Positions 49,701-59,857 of a DNA stretch of 64,000 bases are shown piece by piece (positions within the stretch are counted from its first letter, which is position 1; each line of letters starts with the position of its first letter). The notes below the pieces were generated by a model. That model was not told the DNA's origin, did not search any database, and worked only from the letters and a program-made list of their open reading frames with translations. A program made the translations under genes and the position numbers. The DNA is from Candidatus Omnitrophota bacterium. GTDB lineage: Bacteria > Omnitrophota > Gorgyraeia > Gygaellales > Profunditerraquicolaceae. The stretch spans positions 28,864 through 92,863 of the forward strand of contig JALNZI010000006.1 of NCBI GenBank assembly GCA_023229385.1, given 5' to 3'.

Positions 49701-52700
49701 CAGGAGCAGATGCTATAGCGCGAGTTAGAATGGGTGTGTCTAGAGTATCAGACCTAACTGGTATAACGGCTACAATGAAGTATCTGCATGGTTTAATGCC
49801 ACTTTCTGAAAGTAGTATTCCTGGAGCTGTTGTTGGTGGAATATTTAGTAAAATAATGCAAACTGGACCTCTTGGAACTGCTAAAAATATATTTGCTGGA
49901 GCAATTATAAATAGAATAGTTTCTCCATATCTTCCAGATATGACAAAGACTCATAAAGAACTTACTGAGATATATTCTGGAAGACAACAAGTTCCAATCA
50001 TGAAAGCACCTACATGGTTACTTGGAAGTACTCCTTGGGAAGGAAGTAAAGTAGCTGGATATTCTCCTAACTGGTATGTAAGAGCTAAAAGTAGATGGAA
50101 AGAATCTGATAATATGTATGGTTCTGCTTTTAGAAAACTTATACATGAACCATTACCTTTTCTTGGTTTTAATGTAGGAGACATTGTAGATCCATATTTT
50201 CTCGAACGTAAATCGTATTGGTCAAGACCTTTCCCTGTAACAGGAAAACCATTTGAAGAAGTTCCAGTAATTGGAGGAATACTTGCAAATACAATTGGTA
50301 GAATAATTAAACCACAGAAGACAATGCATCAAGAGTTTTTACAAGAAAGATTTGCTTCTGCAGATGATTCTAATAATCCATATCCTTTTTCTATACGTCC
50401 ACCAACAGTAAGTGAAGGAATGGAAATAATGAAAACTTCTTCTAAAATGAAAAGTCTTGGAGGAAGAACATTTAATGGTGGTAACGTTAAACAAGTAAAT
50501 CCAGATTGGGGTGAAACTGCAGCAGAAGATTTCTTATATGACATACAAAATTTTACTGGTCTTAAAGGATTTTTATCAAGTACAATCACAGATAGAATCT
50601 TTGGTAAAAATACAGTAACTCCAACCTTTGAAACTGCAGGAAGAATAGCATCATTTAGCAGAAGTTATAGTGATCTTAATCTTGGTGGTATCGGTATGAT
50701 AAGTGAAGGTATGAGAAGAATTATAGAGAAACCTAAGTATAGACAATATGGAATTAATCCAATTCCAAATATGATGCCTGAATATTTAGGACCAGAGTTT
50801 ATAACTGGTGATCCTTGGAGTTCCATACAAAGGGGAGAATTAAGACTTCCTGGAGAAAGTTATTTGCGGACACATCCAGATGTAAAGAGATCTATGCCTG
50901 CAAGATCATCTTTAATCGGAGGTAATATAGAACATATTGTTCAATATTTTACAGGTTTACTTCCACCATTACTCAAAGAAGAATATGACATCATGGAAAC
51001 TGGAACAGAGTTTCATAGATCTATTCAGGATTCTCTTGCTGCTGAAGGACTATTGATACAAGCCGAATCATTGGTTCATGATGTTAAAAATGATATTACT
51101 GGTCACGTTGATGCTATTATACGTGATGGTACTGGTGGTGGTGGTCGAAGAGCACTTGAAATAAAGACAATAAGTAATGAAGGTTTTGAAAAATTAAATG
51201 CTCCAAAAGGATCCCATCTAACTCAATTAAATTTTTACTTACGTCAACTTAAGATGAGAAAAGGAACATTGTTATATGTTAATAGAGATAATCCATCACA
51301 AGTTCGAACATTTGAAATAAATTATAGTCAGAGTAGATGGGAAAAGGATCTTGCTAAATTAAAAAAAGCAAGAAGTGTTGCTGCTACAATGATGCAAGAA
51401 GGAGTTGGTGACGATTTTGGATATAGTTATTCGTGGCTTGATAGATTAAATATTTTATCAGATGTCAGTCCAATGAGTCCTGAATACAAAGAAGCTAAAA
51501 TGATCGTAGACAGTCAGATCAAATTTGGAATGCTGAATGATAAGGAGCTATTAAAATATAAAAACTCTATTAAAATGAGACAAGCTAGGATACGTAAATA
51601 CGAGTTATACGAAAAGCGATTTGCTGGAAAATTATTTAATCCTGATACAGAACTTAATATACAATCTATTAATGATGATATAAAAGCAGGAGCAAATTAT
51701 AGTTTACCTGAACGAAGTTTAGGATGGTTATACGAGCAATTTACAAATACTAATACTTTCTTAGTTAATAAATTTTGGGCAGTTAAAGATCCATTAGAAC
51801 ATTATAAGATGTCTAGGATATATGGAAAAGAATATAAACCTTGGGATGAACCAATACGTAGTTGGGCTAAACCAATGTTAAATTCATTGTTAGAAAAAAC
51901 AAATCCAGTTGAAGGAACTATATCAGCAGGTAGTCTAGGATATTTATTTGGTGGAGGTCCTTTAGGAGGACTAATTGGTAGTGCGGTTGGTTTTGGATAT
52001 GGAAGTATAAATGGTATTTATAGAACACTTACTAATTCAGCTTTTATTCCTGAAGATGTTAAAACTAGACGAGAAATAAATTCTTATTTTGATGCAGCTA
52101 AGTATGAACGAAATAATATGATGGCTAGTTTATCATCTGGACTTACTCAACAGGAATATTTAAAAGAACAGAATGCTACACTTACTGCTTTTAATAATAA
52201 CAAAGGAAGTGTTGTTGCTAATCTTTTCAGAGGTGCTTCTGTTTTTGAAAAACCATATATAGAATCATTTTTAAATACTAAAGATAAAAAAGAAAGAGAG
52301 AATATACTTAAATATATTCCAGAAGATCTTGCTATGGCTTTAAAGAAACAATGGAGTCAAAATGATAGTAAAGAAGCAACTGGAGAATATGTTAAATTAA
52401 GTAGTGCTGAACTTACAAAAGGTGCTCCTAAATATAAGTTTAGTAAGCAAATAATGGATCCAGCAGTTAATCTAGAAGATATTGAATTGAAAACTATTAA
52501 TCAAGAAGGACTTGATAAGTTTGAATTTGGTCTTGGATGGAATGAACAGATGCTTAGAATTCAACAGTCTAATCGATCTATTCAGGCCGAAACTATAAGT
52601 AGATTAAATCCAGAGACACAATCATTAGGACCAAATATAAGTTCAGCAAATATACGTGGACTTATAAATAACTATTTTAGTAGTAATAATATAAAATCTT

Positions 52701-52831
52701 CTACTAATGTATATATAGATAATACTCAAGAAGAATATAATCAACTTGAAGTTGTTATACGACGAGATAGATCTAGAACAGTTATTAATGCTTTAAATAA
52801 TCGTAAAAAATATGGATTAAGTAATGAATAA
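46706..52831 (+). CDS. Giant tail/virion protein (tape-measure position) with embedded PD-(D/E)XK nuclease
   Basis: 2041 aa. Occupies the tape-measure locus. N-terminal third basic with Gly/Ala-rich helices (FGKWLGASTVFGLGFGGAGPL near 185-205; IGGILGTSAAVFGAY near 955; GSLGYLFGGGPLGGLIGSAVGFGYG near 1740-1765), like membrane-pore segments of ejected tape measures. Residues about 1430-1560 form a RecB/Cas4-type nuclease: GTEFHRSIQ (His1437), GHVDAII (Asp1469), ALEIKTIS (Glu1485, Lys1487) and QLNFYLRQL (Gln1507, Tyr1511). All motif residues are present, so it may be active on DNA during entry or packaging. Confidence 0.75.
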   Translation: MDYSPDDQNRYYDPQQNTKSDVDVGTLARQIVLPMVADVAGLLVAKYVTHTSISKLKSWRTSQNSFKNSLSNSIFSKTESFNKKIQPFKKSITENPLYKSVVKSGQEREALLSNLKGTSRYNTTRVSSVFKNPKTLAYSAAKVWKENVWSGMAAQYAIDHMLGVNEQWGLEKKSVYDIPGQAVNFGKWLGASTVFGLGFGGAGPLVKAMGSTGLKATQKVFGGEFGKKVLDTLSMRPLGVPKDYKYTSSSDISVFNKHVISDLRSNEQQKFAANAVRNKLSFGSNVGEAFRNVQNSLYVASDTFKGGWQSSGVNVGSRTRQALGVLETSLKNVREILIKPREKLTSTISHPGIQAINFLTEISKNKNTKIDTGSTEFANFMTQVSKDSYKETAVGRIFKFLKPLQNKDVVSNEWIKNTYGNLSDRFADTSTAKTLMRNVLNMRVGQNIYRDWRGSNIKGAGVDLGAFDPILSMRRTASKILNHQFNLPLTKLGMSLGDITGINTYLSEAPSFEFFKQPPEFKYKNHGSIGDLADNKSNAMFAYNNGKWAVINNNTVRIVDDSGHRLRYASKSGKDKAFELKTIGVNRMRDALNKEDPLTAALRYNQIKERVDYQDAPTNPFLHYLDRRNIGLPTKLKEYAQIITDKFQDKEVYKQYVSDFFTAPSILNARALPIIGNIYERTSQTFSRVLQNKNAHQIIAHYVHNKELKDDFAGIAYSDQKMIDILDRSEFKADRHIFDNDFHRSVKELRAYPQKAKDHASTKRLGPFSDMTSSDVVRKDLIEDIFNRDFIGAPAGHAHPLIGAADDLFTARIINDKERKYLKLHAKLSVFKDEGLIKGSDHHADYWPSIVKNINDRSKKNNWDILNEITDFISNEDIRRPSIRLSQNQIIPKDWGNLSDAKLFPKDINPYTSIPDNGIVIFKDIITKSTDSVTTMMGEWLPYKKRYLQHHGFTGSAKYIGGILGTSAAVFGAYRITDTLVATNPLFDDTLLGDGLTGAGADAIARVRMGVSRVSDLTGITATMKYLHGLMPLSESSIPGAVVGGIFSKIMQTGPLGTAKNIFAGAIINRIVSPYLPDMTKTHKELTEIYSGRQQVPIMKAPTWLLGSTPWEGSKVAGYSPNWYVRAKSRWKESDNMYGSAFRKLIHEPLPFLGFNVGDIVDPYFLERKSYWSRPFPVTGKPFEEVPVIGGILANTIGRIIKPQKTMHQEFLQERFASADDSNNPYPFSIRPPTVSEGMEIMKTSSKMKSLGGRTFNGGNVKQVNPDWGETAAEDFLYDIQNFTGLKGFLSSTITDRIFGKNTVTPTFETAGRIASFSRSYSDLNLGGIGMISEGMRRIIEKPKYRQYGINPIPNMMPEYLGPEFITGDPWSSIQRGELRLPGESYLRTHPDVKRSMPARSSLIGGNIEHIVQYFTGLLPPLLKEEYDIMETGTEFHRSIQDSLAAEGLLIQAESLVHDVKNDITGHVDAIIRDGTGGGGRRALEIKTISNEGFEKLNAPKGSHLTQLNFYLRQLKMRKGTLLYVNRDNPSQVRTFEINYSQSRWEKDLAKLKKARSVAATMMQEGVGDDFGYSYSWLDRLNILSDVSPMSPEYKEAKMIVDSQIKFGMLNDKELLKYKNSIKMRQARIRKYELYEKRFAGKLFNPDTELNIQSINDDIKAGANYSLPERSLGWLYEQFTNTNTFLVNKFWAVKDPLEHYKMSRIYGKEYKPWDEPIRSWAKPMLNSLLEKTNPVEGTISAGSLGYLFGGGPLGGLIGSAVGFGYGSINGIYRTLTNSAFIPEDVKTRREINSYFDAAKYERNNMMASLSSGLTQQEYLKEQNATLTAFNNNKGSVVANLFRGASVFEKPYIESFLNTKDKKERENILKYIPEDLAMALKKQWSQNDSKEATGEYVKLSSAELTKGAPKYKFSKQIMDPAVNLEDIELKTINQEGLDKFEFGLGWNEQMLRIQQSNRSIQAETISRLNPETQSLGPNISSANIRGLINNYFSSNNIKSSTNVYIDNTQEEYNQLEVVIRRDRSRTVINALNNRKKYGLSNE

Positions 52832-55800
52832 ATTTGATGAACGTAATGAAAATATAAAAGATCAAAATTGGTTTATAAGAACAACTTTTAAAATTGGTGT
52901 TTTATCTGCTGCAACTTTTGGTATTTATAAAATGCGTGGTCCAGCAAAAAGTCTTGCTGATAAATATTTAAATCAATATAAAGATAAAATTATAGAACGA
53001 GAATCATGGAAAAAACTTGATTCAAAAACTAGAATGCTTGGAAGTACTGCAAGTATTAATCAACCTAATTTTGGATTAGATCTAGATGATCAAGAATTTG
53101 ATAGAATGTTTCAAAAGAAAGACGATTTTGTTTTTACATTAGAAACTGATCCTCTTAAAGTTTTAGATTTAGAAACTCAAGAAAATTCTCTTATAAAAAC
53201 TATTGAACTTGATATTGGTAATGATGCAGTTATAGATAAACATGATGTTTTATTTAAACTAAGAAAAGATGCACTTTATGAACGTATAAATACTTCATCT
53301 CTTTTAAGAATGGAAGATAGAGCAGCTTTAGAAAGTATTAATAATATTAAAGATTCTGATAAACTTGAAGCACTTCATAATTTCTATATGTCTAATGATC
53401 TTAATTATTATAGAAAATATAAGCAAAAATTAACTGCAGTTACTCATGATTATAGAACTTCAATGAATAAAATGTATGTTAAATTTGGACATAATCCAAA
53501 GATAACTTCTGACATTGCAAAAGATTTTATTTATGGAACTGCTAAATTTGATGCAAGTCCTGAAACTGCTGTAAAATTAAGATATCAAGCTAAAGAACTT
53601 AAAAAGGATATGTATCAACCTATTAATGTTTTTGAATTACTTAAACAAAAGAAACCTATTACGTCTGGATCATTTGTTAAAAAAGATTTAACAGATCAAT
53701 TTGAAAAAGATATAGCTAGTTTTGATTATAGTAATTTACTTAAAGATCTTGGTGAAAAAATCGAAGAATTACAAGATAAAGAACTTAGACCAAAATCTTA
53801 TGTTAAAAATGTGTCATATACAATAGCAAGAGAAAATTCTTTTGGATCTGAAGAACGTTGGTTTTTAAATATAGCATTACAGCATGAAACTAGAGGAACT
53901 GCTGAAATTAGAGTTCCAGTATCTCAACATGGTCTTATTCCTGGATCTAAAATGAGTGTAACTGAACAACTTGATGGTTTTTATTTAAAACCAGAAAAAC
54001 ATTTTGTTCCTAATTTATTACATACAAATCTTTCAACTGATTATCAAAATAAAACTCAAATGATTCTTAAGAAAGTTTTTAATATTCTAGATGGTAGTCA
54101 AATGGAACGAGATTTTGCAGATAATCCACAATCATTTGCAAGAAGTGTTCAAAATATTATAACTAATTTACTTGATGATCCAATTGCTGGACGATCTGGT
54201 AGAGATTTTATAAAAATGAATAGATTAGTTTTTCCTAATCCATCTCCAAAAATAAGTAAATATTATCGAGAAAGATTAGGTGATATAGTTGCAACTGGAC
54301 GATCTATGAAATCGTTTTCTCAAAATTTAAAAAATAAATCAAATATGATGATCATTGATCTTGACTTTGAAACGATATCTAGAGATACTCCTGGTCTTAA
54401 TTGGATGGCAAAAGATGATTTTACTGAAATTACCGAAGTCGGTTTTGTTGTACAAGATTATGAAAATGGTAAACTTATTAAAACTGATATGGATAAAATA
54501 CATAGTAATCATGCAGTACATGCTATTGATGGATGGAGAGAAAAAAAGAATGCTATTAATTGGATACGAAGTCAAACTCATAACTCTGAAAAAATGACCG
54601 ATGTAGAACTTATAGACTCTTGGAAATCTCAAGTTAATAATGATGCTGAATGGTCAAGACTTAGACATGGTAAAACTTTTCATAGTAATCATGATATAGC
54701 ACAACATGCTGCAAATAAATTATTAATTTCTATTAAAAAAGCTGTAAGTGAAAGAAAGAAAGTTTTTATAAATACTAAAAACTCTAGATTTGACTTAGAA
54801 TTTCTTAAAGCATACGCTGGACATGAATGGAGTTATTTAAAAAAATATGTTCAGTTTATTGATTCTCAAAGTATTGCTCATCTTTATAACATAAAAGGTC
54901 AACAAGGATCCATGAGTCTTAGTAACATTATGATAAGAATGATGAAAGGATATGGTGCTACAAGAGATGATATACTTCCAGTAGCTAAAGGTAGTCTAAC
55001 TCATGCTATTCGATGGTTAAAAAGTAAAGATAGAAAATTATGTAGTATCGATGATGCTATTATAGATGAAATGGAAAAAAGTAAAGTTCTTGGTCTTGCA
55101 CATAGTTCTACTGTTGATGCCCTAGCTTCTAACTTTATACTTTTTAAATCTCATGAAGACTTATTTGGTCATCCAGAAATATATAAAGAATTTTCTGAGA
55201 TAGAAAAGTTTTTAGCAAGATGTAAAAATTCTTCATCATTAAGCGAATCTATGGAAGAAGCTAAATTAAGAGAAGTATATTCTACTGTTAATGGAATGAC
55301 TATAAGCAGTCATATGTTAGCTCAAGGACAAGCGGCTAAAAGAATGATGTCTAGAATAAGTAATCATCATATAAGTTCGTATACTGATAGTCCATTATCT
55401 AAACAATGGGATCAATTTCATGCTGGTGTTAGAGTATCACCATCAGATCGTTTTTTAAAGGAAATGAATAATAGCAAAGATAAACAATTATATAACAAAT
55501 ATTTTAAAAGTGTATTTCTATCTCGTGGAGAGATAGGAATGTATAAAGGTATTTCTGCAGATGCGATGACTAATAATTTTCAACATCATGTCATTCTTGA
55601 TACAATACATGTATTTAATCCTTATATGGGTGAAGGTGGATATAATGCTGTAAGTACTGAAGCCTTTAAAAATTATAAAATACATTTTACTGAACGAGTT
55701 GATTTATCTCAAGTTCAATCTGGAGGAGAAGATCCAATACTTAATAAACGTCTTATAGATATGCAAAATAAAATATATAAAGAGGCACGAGCACTTGCAA

Positions 55801-58800
55801 ACGGAGATCATGGTAAAATAAATAAACATCATCTAGAAATGGCTGCAAGAAAAGTAGTTGAAACTATGGATAGTCTAGGTGAAACAATAATTAATCCAGT
55901 TGATAGATCAAATACTTTAAGTCATGGTGATGCTAATATTAAAACGTCTAAAAAAGAATTTGGTGGTAAAATACTTAATGTGGTTACTAATCTAGAAGCT
56001 GGTAAAATCAGTATGCACGCTGATATTGAATATTTAGCTAATGGAGAATCTTTTGAAGATATGCCATTTAGATTAAGAAATGAAAGTACTAAATCTATGG
56101 GTGTTGTAGATAATTATAATTCATTACTTATTGCTAATGGTGCTAATCATTTATCAGATGCTGGATTTTTAACAAAAGGTTATGTTCATGCTCAAAAATC
56201 TATGCTTACTTTTAAAATTATGAGTAATTTATTTGATACTTATAATGATCCAAATGCTTCTGAAGTTGAAAAACGATATGCTGAAAAAACATTACAAAGA
56301 TTAGCTAAAGATGTAAAAGGTCAACCATTTGATATTAATAATCGTCAGATAGTACATGATCCTGATGCTAATCCTGAATTTAGTAATATTCTTGATCCAA
56401 TGGAAATAGAACAAAGTAAAAAATATTATGGTAATGTTGATATGAGTTTTTCTAAACTTGATCAATATATGGTTGATGCTAGAATTGTATGGACTGAAGA
56501 AAAGTTTAATCAATGGCTTGGTTTATGGGGTGGAGAAAAGAATCTTAGAAAGTTTATTAATCAATCAATATCCAGTCATACTCATTATATAGAAAAACAA
56601 CTTAAATCTACTGGTAAAACTTTAGGACATCTAGAACAATCAGCTATACAGGATTATTCAACTTATTTAAATGAATGGTTTTTACCATCTATGGAAAAAG
56701 TTAAATCAGGTAAAGCTGCTATGTATTGGGAACCATTTAAAAAATATAAAGATGGTTCTACTATGACATTTGGATATAGAGGACCTTCTAGATATTCTCT
56801 TTATGGAATTGCTTCTGGAAATAAACCAGTTGCTAAAGAAATTAAAATGAGATCTAGTATATTACATTTTATAACTCAACCATTTAGTCATGTTACTCCT
56901 TCTACTGTTAAAAGTATTAAAGCAAGTAAAAGAGCTTATGGTGGAAATAAATTTTCATCAGCTTATGCAACACTACGAAGATACAAAGATACTATTTGTT
57001 CAAATGCTATGGCTAAAGGACACGATTTAAATCTTGATGATATTAATAGATTACTTGATAATAAAGGCGACATTGATGTTAAAAAATTAGCAAGATGGTC
57101 CTTTAGTGATGAAGAAAAATCTAAAATAATAAGTAATGTTATAGACGATCTTCAAGAAGCTACAAAAGATGGTAGTAAACTTCAAGGAGCTATTGAAACT
57201 ATTCTTAATGAAATGCAACAAGATAAATTTGAAAAAGCTTTTGAAAAAGGAAGTAATTTAATTACAACTGTTGCTGCTGAAAAGAATTGGGAAAATTTAG
57301 CTAAAGAAAAAGGTGGAGTTTTTACATATTCAAAACGTCCTGAACTTGGTGGAGGTTTTACTTTTCATATAAATGAACTTCTAGATAGAACTCCTGGTTT
57401 CACTGATGATGAAGTAACTAAAGCAAAAAATCTTAGTTTAGATTTCTTTGAACATATATATAAAAATTCTCCTGATGGATTTGTAAAAGATTTTGATAGA
57501 GAAAAAGGACAAGTTACTTTAAAATATCTTGCAATACATGCTGATACTTCTAAAGCTAATGTAATGAATTATATAAATAAGAGTGCTCAAGAAAAAGGAT
57601 ATGGATATCTATCTACTCCTGCTAAATATCAAAGACATTTGTTTAATGCAATGAAAGAATATGAACTTGAAGTAAAAAAGTTATCATCTGGAAGTAATCA
57701 AATAAAAGTTCAAGAAGAATTTCTTAAAAAACAATATCTTTTATATACATTAAAAGGATTTTTAATGGATTCATCTTCAATCTATGCCCGTTCTGCTCAA
57801 GAATATGTACCAGTAGGACTTCAATCTCATATTATTGGAACATCAGCTGTAATTGAAAAAGCTAGAGAGATTATGTATCAAGGTGGAATAGAAAAAGCTT
57901 ATGGAGTTAAAGGAAGTTCTAAACATGATCAATTAATTAAACGATTAGCTGAAGAAAGTGATTTTACTGATGTTATTGTTTCAGAAGATGTATTTAAAAA
58001 AATGCAATATCCTGATGGAACTAATATATATGAAAAATTAAAAAAGACAAAAACAAAAGAAGAAGTTAAAAGGGTGATGTCTGGATTAGAATCACATTTT
58101 ATGTATTCTAATAGTAATCCAAATATACAAGCTGCATCAGATGCAATACAATCACATAGATTAACAATAGTTCCTAAAGATGTAAGAAAATATTTAGCAG
58201 TTAGTAATAGTTTAATTCATGCTAACTCTATGCAAGTTAAATTAGCTGGTCGTGATAATGATGGAGATAGAATGGGTTTTGTTGTACATGCTTATGAAAC
58301 TGCAGATGATTTAGTTAATCTACAAAAAGAACATTCTGAATATAAACGTAAAGTACTTGAATCTTATATTGGACGGCCACGAACTGCTGAAGAAGTAAAA
58401 GCTGGAGATGCGAGTAAAATTATTACATTTGGAGAATATGGTATAAAAGGTTGGGTTAGAGATTTTTCTAATGGAAATGTAAATTATACCTATTATGATG
58501 ATGCTGGTAGAGAAGTTCATACTTCTGTTCCTATAAATAGTTCTAAAGCTGAAGAACTTTTAGGAGATCCATTCTTTTCAAATTATGCTAAAAATGCTTA
58601 TACGTTAGAAATGAATACTCCAGCAAGGGCTACTACTCAAGAAGCATATAAACAGTTAGATCGAGTATGTGCAACTGTTGTATCAAAAAATAATATAGGT
58701 TTAGCAACTAATATAGCTTATAAAATGACTCGACATCTTATGCAAGTTGGACTTACTGGTAAAAATCCTGATGCTGCAAAATTACTTTATGGTAACTTAT

Positions 58801-59669
58801 CTACTGGAGATGCTGGAATTGCTCAATTATTTATTAGTTTAGCTAAACATGAAACAGATATAAAGGGGTTAGAACAAGTATCTAAAGTTTATGCTAATCC
58901 TTTAACCAGAGATGCTGAGACTCATAATGGAGCTAAACAGTTCTTTGAAAGACTTATGCCTAAAGGAATGGAAGGTCGTGGAGAAGAAATTTATAGAATA
59001 TTTACTGATTCTATGAAAGCGTATAATGAATATACTCCAAGAGATTCTATTAGTTCTGAGATTATAAAATCAATTGATGACATTGATGGTCTTAAAGATG
59101 GAACTAATATTATGAACGCAATAATGTCTACTGCTCATGTTGATTTTTTAAATGATTATGGTGATCAAATAAGAGAACAATATAGATCTCCTACTCAAGA
59201 AATGTTTGATGTTCTTGGTAAGAAATTTAAATTTGATCCTAGTAAGATTAATTTTAAAAAAGGTGGTAAAATAGGAGCAGTTGGAGCAGCAGTTTATTTA
59301 GCATCTAATTTCTTTAGACCTCATCAATTAAGTAATTCATTAAATCCATTTGATGCTTTTACAGATCTAGGATCAGATATTGATAGTTCTCAAAATAGAA
59401 AACTATTTACGGATTTAGAACTTGAAAGATCAATACCATTGGATATGGTAAATGCTTCCTTTTCTAAAAAAGCATATATTAAACTTAATAAAAGAAATAA
59501 TAATCAGGATAAGTCTATGATTATTAATGACATGCTAAAACAAGGTTATAGTAGTACTAATCCTTTATTGCATGAATGGAGAACTTCACCAAGCTATGAC
59601 TATGCAGACTATACTACCAACGTAGGCTCCTTTGGAACAACTTCATTAGATAGAAAATCTAGATATTAA
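52824..59669 (+). CDS. Giant virion protein with DEDDh exonuclease and RNA-polymerase-like DxDGD motif
   Basis: 2281 aa, overlapping the previous gene by 8 nt. A hydrophobic helix lies near the N-terminus (IGVLSAATFGIYKM) and another near the C-terminus (GGKIGAVGAAVYLASNFF). A complete DEDDh 3'-5' exonuclease is embedded at about 505-775: DLDFET (Asp514, Glu516), NSRFDLEFL (Asp657) and HSSTVDA (His760, Asp765). At 1809-1815 GRDNDGD, in the setting QSHRLTIVPKDV...HANSMQVKLAGRDNDGDRMGFVVHAYET, resembles the catalytic NADFDGDxMxxHV loop of multisubunit RNA polymerase. A virion-packaged polymerase is a reasonable hypothesis, not established. No long coiled coil. Confidence 0.7.
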   Translation: MNKFDERNENIKDQNWFIRTTFKIGVLSAATFGIYKMRGPAKSLADKYLNQYKDKIIERESWKKLDSKTRMLGSTASINQPNFGLDLDDQEFDRMFQKKDDFVFTLETDPLKVLDLETQENSLIKTIELDIGNDAVIDKHDVLFKLRKDALYERINTSSLLRMEDRAALESINNIKDSDKLEALHNFYMSNDLNYYRKYKQKLTAVTHDYRTSMNKMYVKFGHNPKITSDIAKDFIYGTAKFDASPETAVKLRYQAKELKKDMYQPINVFELLKQKKPITSGSFVKKDLTDQFEKDIASFDYSNLLKDLGEKIEELQDKELRPKSYVKNVSYTIARENSFGSEERWFLNIALQHETRGTAEIRVPVSQHGLIPGSKMSVTEQLDGFYLKPEKHFVPNLLHTNLSTDYQNKTQMILKKVFNILDGSQMERDFADNPQSFARSVQNIITNLLDDPIAGRSGRDFIKMNRLVFPNPSPKISKYYRERLGDIVATGRSMKSFSQNLKNKSNMMIIDLDFETISRDTPGLNWMAKDDFTEITEVGFVVQDYENGKLIKTDMDKIHSNHAVHAIDGWREKKNAINWIRSQTHNSEKMTDVELIDSWKSQVNNDAEWSRLRHGKTFHSNHDIAQHAANKLLISIKKAVSERKKVFINTKNSRFDLEFLKAYAGHEWSYLKKYVQFIDSQSIAHLYNIKGQQGSMSLSNIMIRMMKGYGATRDDILPVAKGSLTHAIRWLKSKDRKLCSIDDAIIDEMEKSKVLGLAHSSTVDALASNFILFKSHEDLFGHPEIYKEFSEIEKFLARCKNSSSLSESMEEAKLREVYSTVNGMTISSHMLAQGQAAKRMMSRISNHHISSYTDSPLSKQWDQFHAGVRVSPSDRFLKEMNNSKDKQLYNKYFKSVFLSRGEIGMYKGISADAMTNNFQHHVILDTIHVFNPYMGEGGYNAVSTEAFKNYKIHFTERVDLSQVQSGGEDPILNKRLIDMQNKIYKEARALANGDHGKINKHHLEMAARKVVETMDSLGETIINPVDRSNTLSHGDANIKTSKKEFGGKILNVVTNLEAGKISMHADIEYLANGESFEDMPFRLRNESTKSMGVVDNYNSLLIANGANHLSDAGFLTKGYVHAQKSMLTFKIMSNLFDTYNDPNASEVEKRYAEKTLQRLAKDVKGQPFDINNRQIVHDPDANPEFSNILDPMEIEQSKKYYGNVDMSFSKLDQYMVDARIVWTEEKFNQWLGLWGGEKNLRKFINQSISSHTHYIEKQLKSTGKTLGHLEQSAIQDYSTYLNEWFLPSMEKVKSGKAAMYWEPFKKYKDGSTMTFGYRGPSRYSLYGIASGNKPVAKEIKMRSSILHFITQPFSHVTPSTVKSIKASKRAYGGNKFSSAYATLRRYKDTICSNAMAKGHDLNLDDINRLLDNKGDIDVKKLARWSFSDEEKSKIISNVIDDLQEATKDGSKLQGAIETILNEMQQDKFEKAFEKGSNLITTVAAEKNWENLAKEKGGVFTYSKRPELGGGFTFHINELLDRTPGFTDDEVTKAKNLSLDFFEHIYKNSPDGFVKDFDREKGQVTLKYLAIHADTSKANVMNYINKSAQEKGYGYLSTPAKYQRHLFNAMKEYELEVKKLSSGSNQIKVQEEFLKKQYLLYTLKGFLMDSSSIYARSAQEYVPVGLQSHIIGTSAVIEKAREIMYQGGIEKAYGVKGSSKHDQLIKRLAEESDFTDVIVSEDVFKKMQYPDGTNIYEKLKKTKTKEEVKRVMSGLESHFMYSNSNPNIQAASDAIQSHRLTIVPKDVRKYLAVSNSLIHANSMQVKLAGRDNDGDRMGFVVHAYETADDLVNLQKEHSEYKRKVLESYIGRPRTAEEVKAGDASKIITFGEYGIKGWVRDFSNGNVNYTYYDDAGREVHTSVPINSSKAEELLGDPFFSNYAKNAYTLEMNTPARATTQEAYKQLDRVCATVVSKNNIGLATNIAYKMTRHLMQVGLTGKNPDAAKLLYGNLSTGDAGIAQLFISLAKHETDIKGLEQVSKVYANPLTRDAETHNGAKQFFERLMPKGMEGRGEEIYRIFTDSMKAYNEYTPRDSISSEIIKSIDDIDGLKDGTNIMNAIMSTAHVDFLNDYGDQIREQYRSPTQEMFDVLGKKFKFDPSKINFKKGGKIGAVGAAVYLASNFFRPHQLSNSLNPFDAFTDLGSDIDSSQNRKLFTDLELERSIPLDMVNASFSKKAYIKLNKRNNNQDKSMIINDMLKQGYSSTNPLLHEWRTSPSYDYADYTTNVGSFGTTSLDRKSRY

Positions 59670-59857
59670 TGGGTATCAAGACAAAATTAGTTATTGATCT
59701 TCCAGATGATGTTGATTATACTCAACACGTTAATAATATTAAAAATCAAATATCTAGAATTAATGGATTAGAAACTATTGTAAGTTTACAGACGATAGAT
59801 GATCCAATCAGCCTTAGTCCAACCAATATAAGAAAAGTAAGTGAAGCTAATGACTAA
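59669..59857 (+). CDS. Small tail-region protein, 62 aa
   Basis: Coupled by 1-nt and 8-nt overlaps to both neighbours. Small alpha/beta protein (MGIKTKLVIDLPDDVDYTQHV). Possibly a tail or baseplate adaptor. Not recognised. Confidence 0.55.
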   Translation: MGIKTKLVIDLPDDVDYTQHVNNIKNQISRINGLETIVSLQTIDDPISLSPTNIRKVSEAND

